A stretch of DNA of 64,000 nt from contig JABARQ010000015.1 in assembly GCA_019186985.1 (NCBI GenBank), positions 93,196-157,195 of the forward strand, written 5' to 3'. The notes beneath the pieces were generated by a model. That model searched no databases and was not told the origin of the DNA. It saw only the letters and a program-made list of their open reading frames with translations. Positions 16,624-25,962 of the stretch are shown piece after piece (position 1 is the first letter of the stretch; every line of letters starts with the position of its first letter). Source of the DNA: Prosthecobacter sp. Its GTDB lineage: Bacteria > Verrucomicrobiota > Verrucomicrobiia > Verrucomicrobiales > Verrucomicrobiaceae. The translations under genes and the position numbers were made by a program.

Positions 16624-18414
16624 ATGACCGCCGACGCCACCATCACCAACATCTCCTGCTACCTCTTCGCCCCGCTTTCCGACCTGAAGACGCTGCGCCT
16701 GAAGCTGCTCGAGTTTTGCAGGGACCGCGACCTCAAGGGCACCATCCTGCTCAGCACCGAAGGCATCAACTTCTTCATCGCCGGCGAACGCGCCAAAGTG
16801 GACGAGCTCGTCGATGAGCTGCGCCGCATCCCCGGCCTTGAAGCCCTGGCGCCGAAGTACAGCTTCAATGACCACCAGCCCTTCAACCGCATGCTGGTGC
16901 GCATCAAGAAGGAGATCATCGCCTTCGGCGTCGAAGGCATCGACCCCGCGCGCTACACCTCGCCCCGCCTCAAGCCCGTGGAGCTCAGGCAGTGGCTCGA
17001 CGAAGGCCGGCCCGTCGTGCTTCTCGACACCCGCAACGACTACGAGGTGAAGCTCGGCACCTTCAAAAACGCCACCGTCATCGGCATCGACCATTTCCGC
17101 GACTTCCCGGAGGCCGTGCGCCGGCTGCCGGCCGAGCTGAAGAACCAGCCGGTCGTCAGCTTCTGCACCGGTGGCATCCGCTGCGAGAAGGCGGCTCCCT
17201 TTCTCGAAAGGGAGGGCTTTCAGCAGGTCTGGCAGCTTGATGGCGGCATCCTGAAATACTTCGAGGAGGTCGGTGGCGATCACTGGAACGGCGAATGCTT
17301 CGTCTTCGACCAGCGCGTCGGCGTCGACCCGGCCCTGCGAGAAACGGAATCCAGCCAGTGCTTCCAATGCCAGTCCCCGCTCACCGGCGAGGAGCAGCAG
17401 GATCCGCGTTATGTCGAGGGCGTCTCCTGCCCCTACTGCCACAGGACGAGCGAGCAGCAGCAGCTCGAAAAAATGGCACGCAGCCAGGAGGCCCTCCGCC
17501 GCGCCTCCAATCCCCTGCCCGGCAGCCTGCCCTATGACAACCGTCGGCCGATCTGCATCCCCGAACGCTGTGACCAGATGCCGGTGCTGGACGCCCTTGG
17601 ATCCATCTTTCCCCAGGTGCCGCGCAGCGAATGGCTGATGCGCTTCGAAGCTGGGCTCATCGAGGATGATCACCGTCAGCCCGTGCCCGCCGGCCGCCGG
17701 ATGCGCGCCGGTGAACGCCTCTACCGTGTTGAGCCCGGCATCACGGAGCCGCCCGTCAATGCGGACATCCGGCTTCTCCATGAGGATGAAGCCGTCATCG
17801 TCCTGGACAAGCCAGCCCCGCTGCCCATGCACGCCTGCGGCCGCTTCAACCGCAACACGCTCCAGAACATCCTGCACACCGCCTACGCCCCGCAGAAGCC
17901 CCACGCCTGCCACCGGCTCGACGCCAACACCAGCGGCCTCGTCGTGGTCGCCCGCACCCGTCACTTTGCCAAATGGATCCAGGGCCAGTTTGCCAGGGGT
18001 GAGGTTCAGAAGCTCTACCTCGCCCGCATCCAGGGCCATCCCGGTTGGGACCATCTCACCTGCGACCTGCCTCTCAGCAGCGAGGCGGGCGGCCTTGGCA
18101 GCCGCGAAGTCGACGAGCAGAACGGCGACGCCGCCCTCACCGGATTCCGCGTGATCAGGCGTGAGGAAGGCGGCACCACCCTGGTGGAGGCACGTCCCGT
18201 CACCGGCAGGACAAACCAAATACGTGTTCATCTCTGGCAGCTCGGGCACCCCGTCGCCGGCGACCCCGCCTACCTGCCGGAAAGGCAGCTCGGGGAGACG
18301 CAGACCCTTTCACCCGACGCCGCCCCCATGTGCCTGCATTCCTCCCGTCTCAGCTTCATCCACCCGCTGACCCGGGAGCAGGTCACCTTTGAATCCACAC
18401 CCAAGTGGCTGTGA
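16624..18414 (+). CDS. TrhO-type tRNA uridine hydroxylase fused to RluA-type pseudouridine synthase
   Basis: 596 residues. Residues 1-~290 match TrhO (YceA-type, rhodanese-containing): an N-terminal acylphosphatase-like domain (GTILLSTEGINFFIAG), a rhodanese domain with active-site loop FCTGGIRCEKA (C181) and a Cys-rich tail (CFQC...CPYC). TrhO makes 5-hydroxyuridine at position 34 of some tRNAs. After a linker and an S4-like segment (~345-380), residues ~385-596 are an RluA-family pseudouridine synthase with the catalytic motif HRLDANTSGL (D433) and GRTNQIRVHLWQLGHPV. Both active sites look intact, so one protein could carry out two uridine modifications; the pseudouridine target (rRNA or tRNA) cannot be told. 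No stop codon or frameshift separates the halves. Confidence 0.9.
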   Translation: MTADATITNISCYLFAPLSDLKTLRLKLLEFCRDRDLKGTILLSTEGINFFIAGERAKVDELVDELRRIPGLEALAPKYSFNDHQPFNRMLVRIKKEIIAFGVEGIDPARYTSPRLKPVELRQWLDEGRPVVLLDTRNDYEVKLGTFKNATVIGIDHFRDFPEAVRRLPAELKNQPVVSFCTGGIRCEKAAPFLEREGFQQVWQLDGGILKYFEEVGGDHWNGECFVFDQRVGVDPALRETESSQCFQCQSPLTGEEQQDPRYVEGVSCPYCHRTSEQQQLEKMARSQEALRRASNPLPGSLPYDNRRPICIPERCDQMPVLDALGSIFPQVPRSEWLMRFEAGLIEDDHRQPVPAGRRMRAGERLYRVEPGITEPPVNADIRLLHEDEAVIVLDKPAPLPMHACGRFNRNTLQNILHTAYAPQKPHACHRLDANTSGLVVVARTRHFAKWIQGQFARGEVQKLYLARIQGHPGWDHLTCDLPLSSEAGGLGSREVDEQNGDAALTGFRVIRREEGGTTLVEARPVTGRTNQIRVHLWQLGHPVAGDPAYLPERQLGETQTLSPDAAPMCLHSSRLSFIHPLTREQVTFESTPKWL

Positions 18415-18527
18415 CGCGCCTTCGGGACGCGCACGCCGGTCCCCGCCGCAATTCCACCCGGCCCGTTTTGCGCAGTTGACCAAGTTCGTCGCCGTCTGGC
18501 AGGTTTGCGCCTATGGTTGTCAGCACC

Positions 18528-20669
18528 ATGAAACAGCTCGCCCAGTACCAGGATGGCCGCCTCGAACTCCAGGAGGTCCCCGCCCCCATGCCGCCTCCGG
18601 GCGGCATCCTGGTCAGCACCACCTGCTCCGTGATCTCACCAGGCACGGAGAAAATGAAGGTGGACCAGGCCCGCATGTCCCTCCTGCAAAAGGCCCGGAC
18701 GCGCCCCGACCAGGTGCGCAAGGTCATCGACACCGCACGCACCCTTGGCTGGAAGTCGGCGCTCGAAAAGGTGCGCAACCGGCTGGAGTCACCCACGCCG
18801 CTCGGCTATTCCGCAGCCGGCGTCGTGGTTGCTGTGGATGGGCAAAACAGCCGCTTTCAGGTTGGCGACCGTGTCGCCTGCGGCGGCGCTGAATGCTCGT
18901 TTCACGCCGAGATGATCGCCGTTCCAGACCTGCTGGCGGCGCGCATCCCCGACGATGTGCCGGACGAAAAGGCCGCCTTCACCACCATCGCCTCCATCTC
19001 CATGGAGGCCGTGCGCAAGTCAGGAGCCGGCCTTGGTGAAAGGGTTCTCGTGCTCGGCCAGGGCATCGTCGGCCTTCTTGCCACCAGCCTGCTCAAGGCC
19101 TCGGGCGCGCGCGTGATGGCCGCCGACTTCGTGCCCGCCAGGCTGCAGGCCGCGCGGCTCATGGGCGCCGAACAAACGATGAATCCATCCAGGCAGGACC
19201 TTGAGGCCGAGGTCCGCTCCTGGACCGCAGGCCTGGGCGTGGACGCCGTGCTGGTCTGCGTCGGAGGCAGCGGCCCCGCCGTCGCGGACAGCACCATCGC
19301 CTGCCTTCGCGAACGCGGCGTCATGGTCATCGTCGGCATCTACGACGCCGAGCTGAGCTGGAAGACCGCCTACATGAAGGACATCCAGGTGCGCTACAGC
19401 CGCAGCTACGGCCCCGGACGTTATGATCCTGAGTATGAATGGGGCGGCAGGGACTATCCCGCCGCTCATGTGCGCTGGACGGAAAACCGCAACTTTGAGG
19501 CCTGCCTGCAGCTCATGACCAGCGGCGCCCTCGACACCGCGCCGCTCACCACCCGGCATGTCCGCTTTGAAGAAGTCGTGCCGGCCTATGACACGCTGAG
19601 CGAGGAGATCGGCGTGGTCATCCACTATGGAGGCCATCCCATTCCAGAGGCTCCCGCATCACGCCTCGCCACGCCATTGCCAGCGATGCGGGAAGAAGCC
19701 GCAAGGCTGCATGCCCCCTGCCCGAAAATCGACGTCATCGGCGCAGGAAACTTTGCCCGCACCATGCTGCTGCCCCACCTGAAGGGCGGCCCCATGCCCC
19801 TGGGCACCATCGTCAACGCCACCGGCCTCAGCGCCCGGCATGTGAAGGAGAAGTTCGGCTTCACCGGCTGCGGCACGAATCCGGATGACATCTTTGCATC
19901 TGGCGCGGGTGCCGTGATCATCGGCACGCGCCATCACCTGCATGCTCCGCTCACCCTCAGGGCGCTGGCCGCAGGCAGGCACGTTTTTGTCGAAAAGCCC
20001 CTGTGCCTGACTCCCGGGGAGCTCGCCAGCATCAGCTCCGCCGCAGACGCCTCGCAGGGCAGCGTCATGGTCGGCTTCAACCGCCGCTTCGCACCGGCCA
20101 CCGTCAGGATCCGCGAACTGCTCGCCAGCGTTCCGGGTCCGCGAACCCTGGCCTTCCATGTCTTCGCAGGCCCCCTCGCCCCGGATCACTGGTATGCCAG
20201 CATCGAGGAAAGCGGCGGCCGCATCCTGGGTGAGGCCTGTCACTTTTTTGACTATGCCTGCCACCTGCTCGGCAGGCCGGTGACAGTTCATGCCCAGGCC
20301 GTGGGACGAGGCCCCACGCCGGACTCCTTCACCGCCCAGGTCGGCTTTGCAGACGGCTCCTCCGCGCAGATCATCTATTCGGCGGAGGGTGACTTCAGCT
20401 TCCCCAAGGAGTCCCTCCGCATCTTCGCCTCCGGCCTTGTCCTCGAATGCGCCAACTTCCAGAAGCTTTCCATCCATCATCGCCGCCGCACCGCCGTGCA
20501 TCGTCATGACGGCAAGGGCCATGCCGAGGAGATGAAGGCCTGGCTGGACTTTCTTCAGGGCCGCTCTCCGCACCCGCTGCCCCTGAAGGAGTCCCTGCAA
20601 AGCATGACGCTGACCTTCGCGGCCCTGGCCAGCATCCGCGAGGGCCGCTGCATCAGCATCGACGCCTAG
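18528..20669 (+). CDS. Bi-domain oxidoreductase (zinc-type alcohol dehydrogenase fold + Gfo/Idh/MocA)
   Basis: 713 residues. The ATG at 18528 (MKQLAQYQDGRLELQEVPAP) fits the usual start of this family; an in-frame ATG lies 15 bases upstream at 18513. Residues ~1-370 are a medium-chain dehydrogenase fold with a Rossmann motif (ERVLVLGQGIVGLLATSLLKA); residues ~395-713 are a Gfo/Idh/MocA domain (KIDVIGAGNFARTMLLPHL; HVFVEKPLCL; GRILGEACHFFDYACHLLG). Such two-domain proteins are often found in surface-polysaccharide loci. The classical structural-zinc Cys cluster is not evident. The neighbours are an RNA-modification gene and an ABC transporter, so the substrate is open. Confidence 0.85.
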   Translation: MKQLAQYQDGRLELQEVPAPMPPPGGILVSTTCSVISPGTEKMKVDQARMSLLQKARTRPDQVRKVIDTARTLGWKSALEKVRNRLESPTPLGYSAAGVVVAVDGQNSRFQVGDRVACGGAECSFHAEMIAVPDLLAARIPDDVPDEKAAFTTIASISMEAVRKSGAGLGERVLVLGQGIVGLLATSLLKASGARVMAADFVPARLQAARLMGAEQTMNPSRQDLEAEVRSWTAGLGVDAVLVCVGGSGPAVADSTIACLRERGVMVIVGIYDAELSWKTAYMKDIQVRYSRSYGPGRYDPEYEWGGRDYPAAHVRWTENRNFEACLQLMTSGALDTAPLTTRHVRFEEVVPAYDTLSEEIGVVIHYGGHPIPEAPASRLATPLPAMREEAARLHAPCPKIDVIGAGNFARTMLLPHLKGGPMPLGTIVNATGLSARHVKEKFGFTGCGTNPDDIFASGAGAVIIGTRHHLHAPLTLRALAAGRHVFVEKPLCLTPGELASISSAADASQGSVMVGFNRRFAPATVRIRELLASVPGPRTLAFHVFAGPLAPDHWYASIEESGGRILGEACHFFDYACHLLGRPVTVHAQAVGRGPTPDSFTAQVGFADGSSAQIIYSAEGDFSFPKESLRIFASGLVLECANFQKLSIHHRRRTAVHRHDGKGHAEEMKAWLDFLQGRSPHPLPLKESLQSMTLTFAALASIREGRCISIDA

Positions 20670-20735
20670 CCGCGCCGTTTCCGCCCAACAAGAAACTTGC
20701 CCACGCCCGCATTTTCTGGCCTATGGCTGGGCTTC

Positions 20736-22487
20736 ATGCTGGAAGCCAAGAACATCTGCCTGGAAGTCGATCCACCACCGGGTTCAAGCCTGGACGTGCT
20801 GCGCCTGATGGACGACGTCAACTTCGAGGTTCCCAACGGACATCTCATGGCCATCGTCGGCCCCTCAGGCTGTGGCAAGACCACCCTGCTCAAGGTGGTC
20901 GCCGGCATCGTCGAACAAACCTCCGGCGAACTCAGATGGGAGGGCCGCGACCTCAAGGAGGAGGAGGATCTGCATCCTGGCGAACTTGGCTACGTTCCGC
21001 AGTTCAGCCTCGCCCACGACCTGCTCACCGTCGAGGAATGCGTGGCGGACAGCATGTCCCTGCGCACCCAGCTTCCCGGCACCGATGAGTTTGAATCCAA
21101 GCTGGAGAAGATCCTCGCCATCACCGGCCTGACCGACCTCGCGGACCGGCGCGTCAAGGTGCTTTCAGGCGGCCAGAAACGCCGGCTCGGCCTCGCTCTG
21201 GAGCTGGTCACCAATCCCTGCCTGCTGCTCTGTGACGAGGTGACCAGCGGCCTCGACCCGAAGTCCGAACGTGAGATCACCGACCTGCTGCGCGTGCTCT
21301 CGCGTGAAAACCCGAGGCGCGTCGTCATCAACGTCACGCACAGCCTTGCAAGCCTGGAGGCCTTTGACAGCGTGCTCGTCATGTACCGGGGAAGGCTGGT
21401 CTATCACGGCCCTCCTGGCATGCTCACCCATTACTTCACCGTTCAGCATCCCGAGGAGGTCTACCTGCGCCTCACCCAGCGCGAGGAGCAGGCCTGGCAT
21501 GAATCCTGGCTGAAAAAGCACGAGTATTATCAGAAGATCCTCTTCGAAGCGGCCAGGGACAAGCCCGTGCCGGACGAGCCGGGGCATGAGGGAGCGGACG
21601 AATCCCACGAGGCAGCGGCCCCCGAGGAGCTGCCCTCCACCCTCAGCCAGGTCTTCACGCTTCTGCACCGGCGCTGGACCATCTTCCGCCGTGACGCCGG
21701 ACAGGTCTGGCTGCATCTCGCCATGCTTTTCGGCTTCCCGCTGCTCGTGGTCATCTTCGCCCTCGACGGCATCAAGCCGCTGAAACAGCTCAGCCAGCGC
21801 CAGGAGACGAACGTCGTCCTGGAAATGGCCCAGAAGGCCCAGCACCTCGTCGAACAGCTCAATGCCGGCGGCCTCGTGAGCGGCCTGATCATGCTCCAGG
21901 TCGTGCTCGTCACCCTCATGGCGAGCAACAACGCCGCGCGTGAGATCGCTGGCGAACGCCTCATCCTCGAGCGTGAAAAGCTCGGCGGCCTCAGCATCAG
22001 CGCCTATGTGCTCAGCAAAATCCTCTTTCTCGGCGTCTTTGTCCTCGCCCAGAGCATCTGGATGGGGATCTTCGTGGACATGGTCACGGGCGGCCTTCCC
22101 GGCGACCTCATCGTCAAGCTGCTCCTGCTGGTGCTCGTCTCCGCAGCCATGACCAGCATCTGCCTCGGCATCAGCGCCCTCTGCCGCACTCCGGAAAAGG
22201 CGACCATCCTCAGCATCTACCTCGTCGGCTTCCAGCTCCCTCTCTCCGGAGCCGTGCTCAGCCTGCCCGGATGGATCGAAGGCATCGTCAACCCCTTCAT
22301 CGCCGCCTTCTGGGCCTGGTCGGGCAGCCTGCGCAGCATGAGCGACACCCCCTTCTACGACGCCGTCAAGAAGGTCACCGAGACCAGCCTCGTCACGCCG
22401 GAGCTGGCCGCCTTTGTCCTCCTCGCCCACATCCTGATCGGCCTCACCCTGACCTACGTCGGCAGCAAGGGCAGCCAGTGGGAATAA
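20736..22487 (+). CDS. ABCG-type ABC transporter (ATPase fused to ABC-2 membrane domain)
   Basis: 583 residues from the ATG at 20736. Residues ~5-240 are the ATPase: Walker A GPSGCGKTT, signature LSGGQKRRLGLA, Walker B LLLCDEVTSGLD and a switch His (VTHS). A cytoplasmic linker rich in Glu/Ala follows, then ~six membrane segments from ~325 (LAMLFGFPLLVVIFAL ... FVLLAHILIGLTL), the ABC-2/ABCG fold. Fused half-transporters of this kind export lipids or other hydrophobic compounds; the cargo here is unknown. It lies 66 bases after the bi-domain oxidoreductase and is convergent with the next gene, with 8 bases between stops. Confidence 0.88.
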   Translation: MLEAKNICLEVDPPPGSSLDVLRLMDDVNFEVPNGHLMAIVGPSGCGKTTLLKVVAGIVEQTSGELRWEGRDLKEEEDLHPGELGYVPQFSLAHDLLTVEECVADSMSLRTQLPGTDEFESKLEKILAITGLTDLADRRVKVLSGGQKRRLGLALELVTNPCLLLCDEVTSGLDPKSEREITDLLRVLSRENPRRVVINVTHSLASLEAFDSVLVMYRGRLVYHGPPGMLTHYFTVQHPEEVYLRLTQREEQAWHESWLKKHEYYQKILFEAARDKPVPDEPGHEGADESHEAAAPEELPSTLSQVFTLLHRRWTIFRRDAGQVWLHLAMLFGFPLLVVIFALDGIKPLKQLSQRQETNVVLEMAQKAQHLVEQLNAGGLVSGLIMLQVVLVTLMASNNAAREIAGERLILEREKLGGLSISAYVLSKILFLGVFVLAQSIWMGIFVDMVTGGLPGDLIVKLLLLVLVSAAMTSICLGISALCRTPEKATILSIYLVGFQLPLSGAVLSLPGWIEGIVNPFIAAFWAWSGSLRSMSDTPFYDAVKKVTETSLVTPELAAFVLLAHILIGLTLTYVGSKGSQWE

Positions 22488-22495
22488 CCAACCCT

Positions 22496-23662
22496 TCAAC
22501 CTGTGGCCCGTGCGCTTTCCGCGCCCCGTCCCGCAGCCTCCCTCCAGGCAAACCGCGCCAGCCATGGGTTCGGCCGCCCCTCCACGCCGTCCGCGACCAG
22601 CTCACCCAGCACCGGTGTGAACTTGAAGGCATGACCGGAGTCACCGGCCGCGACAAACAGCCCCGGATGCTCCGGGTCATGGTCGATGAAAAAATGACCG
22701 TCAAAGCTGTCGCCATAAAGGCAGATGCGCGAAGCCGCGGCTGGTGCCTCAGCAAGCGCTGGAAAGGTCCGGCGCAGGAAGCTGCGGAAACGCCCCTCCT
22801 CACCCTCGGGCATGACACGGGCCTCGGAAGCACGGACCCGCCGGCCGGACCCGTGATTCGCCACCTTGACCACGCCCTGCGCATTGGCGGGAAAGCCGTA
22901 CCAGCCCGTGGTTCCGATATCCGCCGCCCAGACGGGAAACTGAGGGGCGCGCCATGCGCCCGGATCTTCAGGTCGAAAATGAAACACAGGCTGGGCCGTG
23001 GCCCACAGCCGGTCGCCCAGCCAGGGAAGATGCTCCGTCGTCCAGGCCCCCATCGCGGCCACCGTGATGTCCGCACGCCACTCCGCGCCCCCGGCATCCC
23101 GCATTCCTGCCATGCGCCCATGCTCCATCAGCCAGCTGCCAAAACGCACCGCCTCATGAACCCGCACCCCGGCTTTCAGCGCCTGCTCCTTCAGCCGCAT
23201 CACCACACGCCCGCTCTCCGCCCAGCCCCCTTGGGGATTGAGGTAGCCTGAGAAGCACCTCTCCGCATTCCACTGCGGATGATGACGGCGCAGGTCCTCC
23301 GGATTCTTCGTCTCCAGAACATGCCCCTGCCCGGCGAGGAAGTCGTGGCTCTCCCTTTCAAAGGAACCCTCCTGCATCGGCCCTCCGGTCATGATGAGAA
23401 AGCCGTCCTCATGATACAAATTCTCCCCCCATTGCTCATTCCACTGACGCCAGCGCCGCAGCGACAGCAGGCCCATCGCGGTGTACTGCGCATCCCTGCC
23501 ATAGTCCATGCGCACCACCTTGCTGATGTCCGTGGAGGCAGCGTCAGGATGCGGAATCGTTCCTGCGTCCAGCAGCGTCACCTTCCAGCCGCGTGAACGC
23601 AGCTCCAGGGCCGATGCCAGTCCGAAGGCTCCTCCGCCAAGGACCAGTGCGGCGGGCTTCAT
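22496..23662 (-). CDS. FAD-dependent amine oxidase, monomeric sarcosine oxidase-like
   Basis: 388 residues. An N-terminal dinucleotide-binding motif (ALVLGGGAFGLASALELRSRG) and the DAO fold are clear. SKVVRMDYG and the C-terminal GDSGHAFKFTPVLGELVAD match the monomeric sarcosine oxidase/N-methyltryptophan oxidase branch; a Cys in ASRICLYGDSFDGHFFID sits where that branch attaches FAD covalently. It would oxidise an N-methyl or secondary amine with release of peroxide, in the cytoplasm. It lies 30 bases downstream of a sigma factor gene on the same strand. The exact substrate is not predictable. Confidence 0.82.
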   Translation of the reverse strand: MKPAALVLGGGAFGLASALELRSRGWKVTLLDAGTIPHPDAASTDISKVVRMDYGRDAQYTAMGLLSLRRWRQWNEQWGENLYHEDGFLIMTGGPMQEGSFERESHDFLAGQGHVLETKNPEDLRRHHPQWNAERCFSGYLNPQGGWAESGRVVMRLKEQALKAGVRVHEAVRFGSWLMEHGRMAGMRDAGGAEWRADITVAAMGAWTTEHLPWLGDRLWATAQPVFHFRPEDPGAWRAPQFPVWAADIGTTGWYGFPANAQGVVKVANHGSGRRVRASEARVMPEGEEGRFRSFLRRTFPALAEAPAAASRICLYGDSFDGHFFIDHDPEHPGLFVAAGDSGHAFKFTPVLGELVADGVEGRPNPWLARFAWREAAGRGAESARATG

Positions 23663-23692
23663 GCGTTCAGCAAAGTTGGTTCAGCACACGCC

Positions 23693-24358
23693 TCAGAGCA
23701 TCTGGCCCTCCAGGGCCTGGACCTCCTTCTTCACCAGCGCCCCGACACGATGCTTGGCCAGGTAGACCTGCGCGGCGTTGATGCCGAGCGCCTCGCTCGT
23801 CTTCTTCACCCCCCAGCCCTTCATGACATAGCAGTCAAAGATCTGAAACTGCCGGGGCGAGACCTTGGCCTTCACCCTCTCAATGGCCGCCGACGTGATG
23901 TTGTCGCGCCACTCCTTGTCCCAGATGCTCTCGAGAAGGTTGTCCTTTTCGTTCGTCAGCCTGTCGAGGGCGAGGTTGCTCGTCTCCTCGCTGTCCGCAT
24001 TCCCCTGGTCGGCCAGCGAAGGCTGGCGCTTGCGGGCGCGGAAGACATCCAGGACACGCCAGCGGGTCATCTGCAGAAGCCATGCCTTGAAGGAGCCGGC
24101 GCGCGGGTCGTACTGCCCCTTCTGCACCTGGCGCGCGATGGCGATGATCGTCTCCTGGATCACGTCAAAGGCCTCCTCGCGCGTCAGCCCCGCCTTTGTC
24201 GCCACGCTGTAGATCAGGCGCCAGTAGGTCTGGTAAAATTCGTTCCAGGTGCGCTGGTCCTCCCAGTTGTTGAGACGTTCAATGAGGGACTTGCGGGTCT
24301 TCTCCCACAGGCCCTTCTCTTTTTTCACGTCTTCAGGAATGTCGGCTGCTTCCTCCAT
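23693..24358 (-). CDS. ECF-type sigma-70 family RNA polymerase sigma factor
   Basis: 221 residues from the ATG at 24358; a TTG at 24394 would add 12 residues. Region 2 is seen at ~20-105 (WNEFYQTYWRLIYSVATKAGL, EEAFDVIQETIIAIARQV, WLLQMTRWRVLDVFRARKR) and region 4 at ~150-205 (KVSPRQFQIFDCYVMKGWGVKKTSEALGINAAQVYLAKHRVG). The form resembles the ECF-like factors abundant in Verrucomicrobiota and Planctomycetota. No anti-sigma gene is next to it. It may be cotranscribed with the amine oxidase gene 30 bases downstream. Targets unknown. Confidence 0.85.
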   Translation of the reverse strand: MEEAADIPEDVKKEKGLWEKTRKSLIERLNNWEDQRTWNEFYQTYWRLIYSVATKAGLTREEAFDVIQETIIAIARQVQKGQYDPRAGSFKAWLLQMTRWRVLDVFRARKRQPSLADQGNADSEETSNLALDRLTNEKDNLLESIWDKEWRDNITSAAIERVKAKVSPRQFQIFDCYVMKGWGVKKTSEALGINAAQVYLAKHRVGALVKKEVQALEGQML

Positions 24359-24473
24359 CTGGAGTGATTCTCTGCGTTTAGCCGCCTGTGTCAAACAGCG
24401 TCTCAGCCGGCGGCGTGACCCGCCGGCAAAAAGATGTTCTTTCGACTAAAATTGGTACGGCAATGCCGGGAGT

Positions 24474-25736
24474 TCATGGATAAAGGCCGCGTATGCTCTT
24501 CGCCTCATGGACCTTCCTGATGCCCAGGCTCAGGGCCGAGAAGCGCATGGAGACGCCGTTCTTCCTCGCATGATTCAGCGTCTGCATGTAGGCCTGCTCC
24601 AGCAGCCGGAACAGCTTGTCCAGGACCTCGCCCTCGCTCCAGAAGAAGCTCTGCAGGTCCTGCACCCATTCGAAGTAGGACACGATGACGCCGCCGCTGT
24701 TGCAGAGGATGTCCGGTAGGACGAAGATCTCCGGCCTCTGCGCCAGAATCGCGTCCGCCTCCGGCGTGGTGGGGCCGTTGGCGCCCTCCGCCAGGATCCG
24801 GCAGCGGATCCGCGCCGCATTTTCCTCCGTGATCTGACGCTCCAGCGCCGCCGGCACCAGCACGTCGCATGGAAGCAGAAGCAGCTCCGCGTTCGTCACC
24901 GCCTCCGACTCCGGAAAACCCGTGACGGTCCCCTTTGCGGCAACATGCTCGTTCAGCCGGTTCAAGTCCAGCCCGGCAGGATTATGGATGCCGCCAAAGG
25001 CGTCGCTGACCGCAATGATGCGGATGCCCTGCTTCGCCATCGAGACCGCCGCCACCGAGCCCACGTTGCCATAACCCTGGATCACCGCCGTCGCCCCCTG
25101 GGCCGGAATGCCCAGCGTGTCCATCGCCCGGGACACCAGATAAGCCACTCCACGTCCGGTCGCCTCACGCCTGCCCAGGGATCCGCCCAGCAGCACCGGC
25201 TTGCCTGTCACGACGCCCGGCACCGCATGCCCCATCTGCAGGGAGTAGGTGTCCATGATCCAGGCCATCACCTGCTCGTTGGTGCCGACATCCGGCGCCG
25301 GGATGTCCACCTGCGGCCCGATGACCGGAATCAGCTCCTGAGTGTAGCGCCGAGTCAGGCGCTCAAGCTCCCCGGCGGAAAGCGACCTCGGGTCACAGGC
25401 CACGCCGCCCTTGGCGCCACCGTAAGGCAGGCCGACAAGCGCACACTTCCAGCTCATCCACATCGCCAGCGCCGCCACCTCGCCGACGGTCACGTCGGGA
25501 TGAAACCGGATGCCGCCCTTGGTCGGGCCAAGCGTCAGGTGATGCTGGACGCGATACCCCATGAACACCTTCACGCTGCCGTCGTCCATGCGCACCGGCA
25601 CCGCCACGGACAGCGCGCGCTTCGGCATCTTCAGCCGCTCCCGGGCGGCCTCGGGAATGTTCATGAAGTCCGCCACCAGGTCGAACTGCTGGCAGGCCAT
25701 GCGGAAGGTCGGGGAATCGTAAAGATGCAGGTTCAT
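24474..25736 (-). CDS. gdhA: Glutamate dehydrogenase (Glu/Leu/Phe/Val family)
   Basis: 420 residues, the typical length. The N-terminal domain has KGGIRFHPDVTVGEVAALAMWMSWK and the catalytic-lysine motif LPYGGAKGGV; a Rossmann domain follows (ATAVIQGYGNVGSVAAVSMAKQG) and a C-terminal LCNSGGVIVSYFEWVQD. These enzymes reversibly deaminate glutamate to 2-oxoglutarate with NAD(P)H, linking nitrogen and carbon metabolism. Cofactor preference is not assigned. It is divergent from the 3D-domain gene across 226 bases. Confidence 0.93.
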   Translation of the reverse strand: MNLHLYDSPTFRMACQQFDLVADFMNIPEAARERLKMPKRALSVAVPVRMDDGSVKVFMGYRVQHHLTLGPTKGGIRFHPDVTVGEVAALAMWMSWKCALVGLPYGGAKGGVACDPRSLSAGELERLTRRYTQELIPVIGPQVDIPAPDVGTNEQVMAWIMDTYSLQMGHAVPGVVTGKPVLLGGSLGRREATGRGVAYLVSRAMDTLGIPAQGATAVIQGYGNVGSVAAVSMAKQGIRIIAVSDAFGGIHNPAGLDLNRLNEHVAAKGTVTGFPESEAVTNAELLLLPCDVLVPAALERQITEENAARIRCRILAEGANGPTTPEADAILAQRPEIFVLPDILCNSGGVIVSYFEWVQDLQSFFWSEGEVLDKLFRLLEQAYMQTLNHARKNGVSMRFSALSLGIRKVHEAKSIRGLYP

Positions 25737-25962
25737 GGGCGTGGAATGAAGGATCCGAAACTGACTCGCTCAAGGGATTACGCACCCAGCGTGCCTGATC
25801 GACGAGCCAAATGCATCCCTCATAATTGTCAGGTTTTGCACATGTCCTGAGATGTTGGATTCCAGGTTGACAGCGACCCTCAGTCCCGCAGGTTTGCCGC
25901 CCCCTTCGAACCGGCAGGCCCGCGCCGGCCGGTTCCGGGTGCGCCCAACCCCCTAACCAGTT
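25737..25962. other. Divergent intergenic region gdhA / 3D-domain gene
   Basis: 226 bases that must carry the two promoters. A TTGACA hexamer at 25868 on the plus strand has no good -10 partner 17 bases on. An 8-base inverted repeat (GAACCGGC/GCCGGTTC) at 25908-25935 would form a hairpin in the leader of the rightward gene. No further signal could be supported. Confidence 0.35.

Noticed and set aside
15664-18249. 861-codon antisense open frame
   Set aside because: It overlaps two well-supported genes (KdsD-like and TrhO-RluA) on the opposite strand and is a by-product of GC-rich codon use.
21165-22565. 466-codon antisense open frame
   Set aside because: Antisense to the ABCG transporter, which has all ABC motifs; the frame has no domain.
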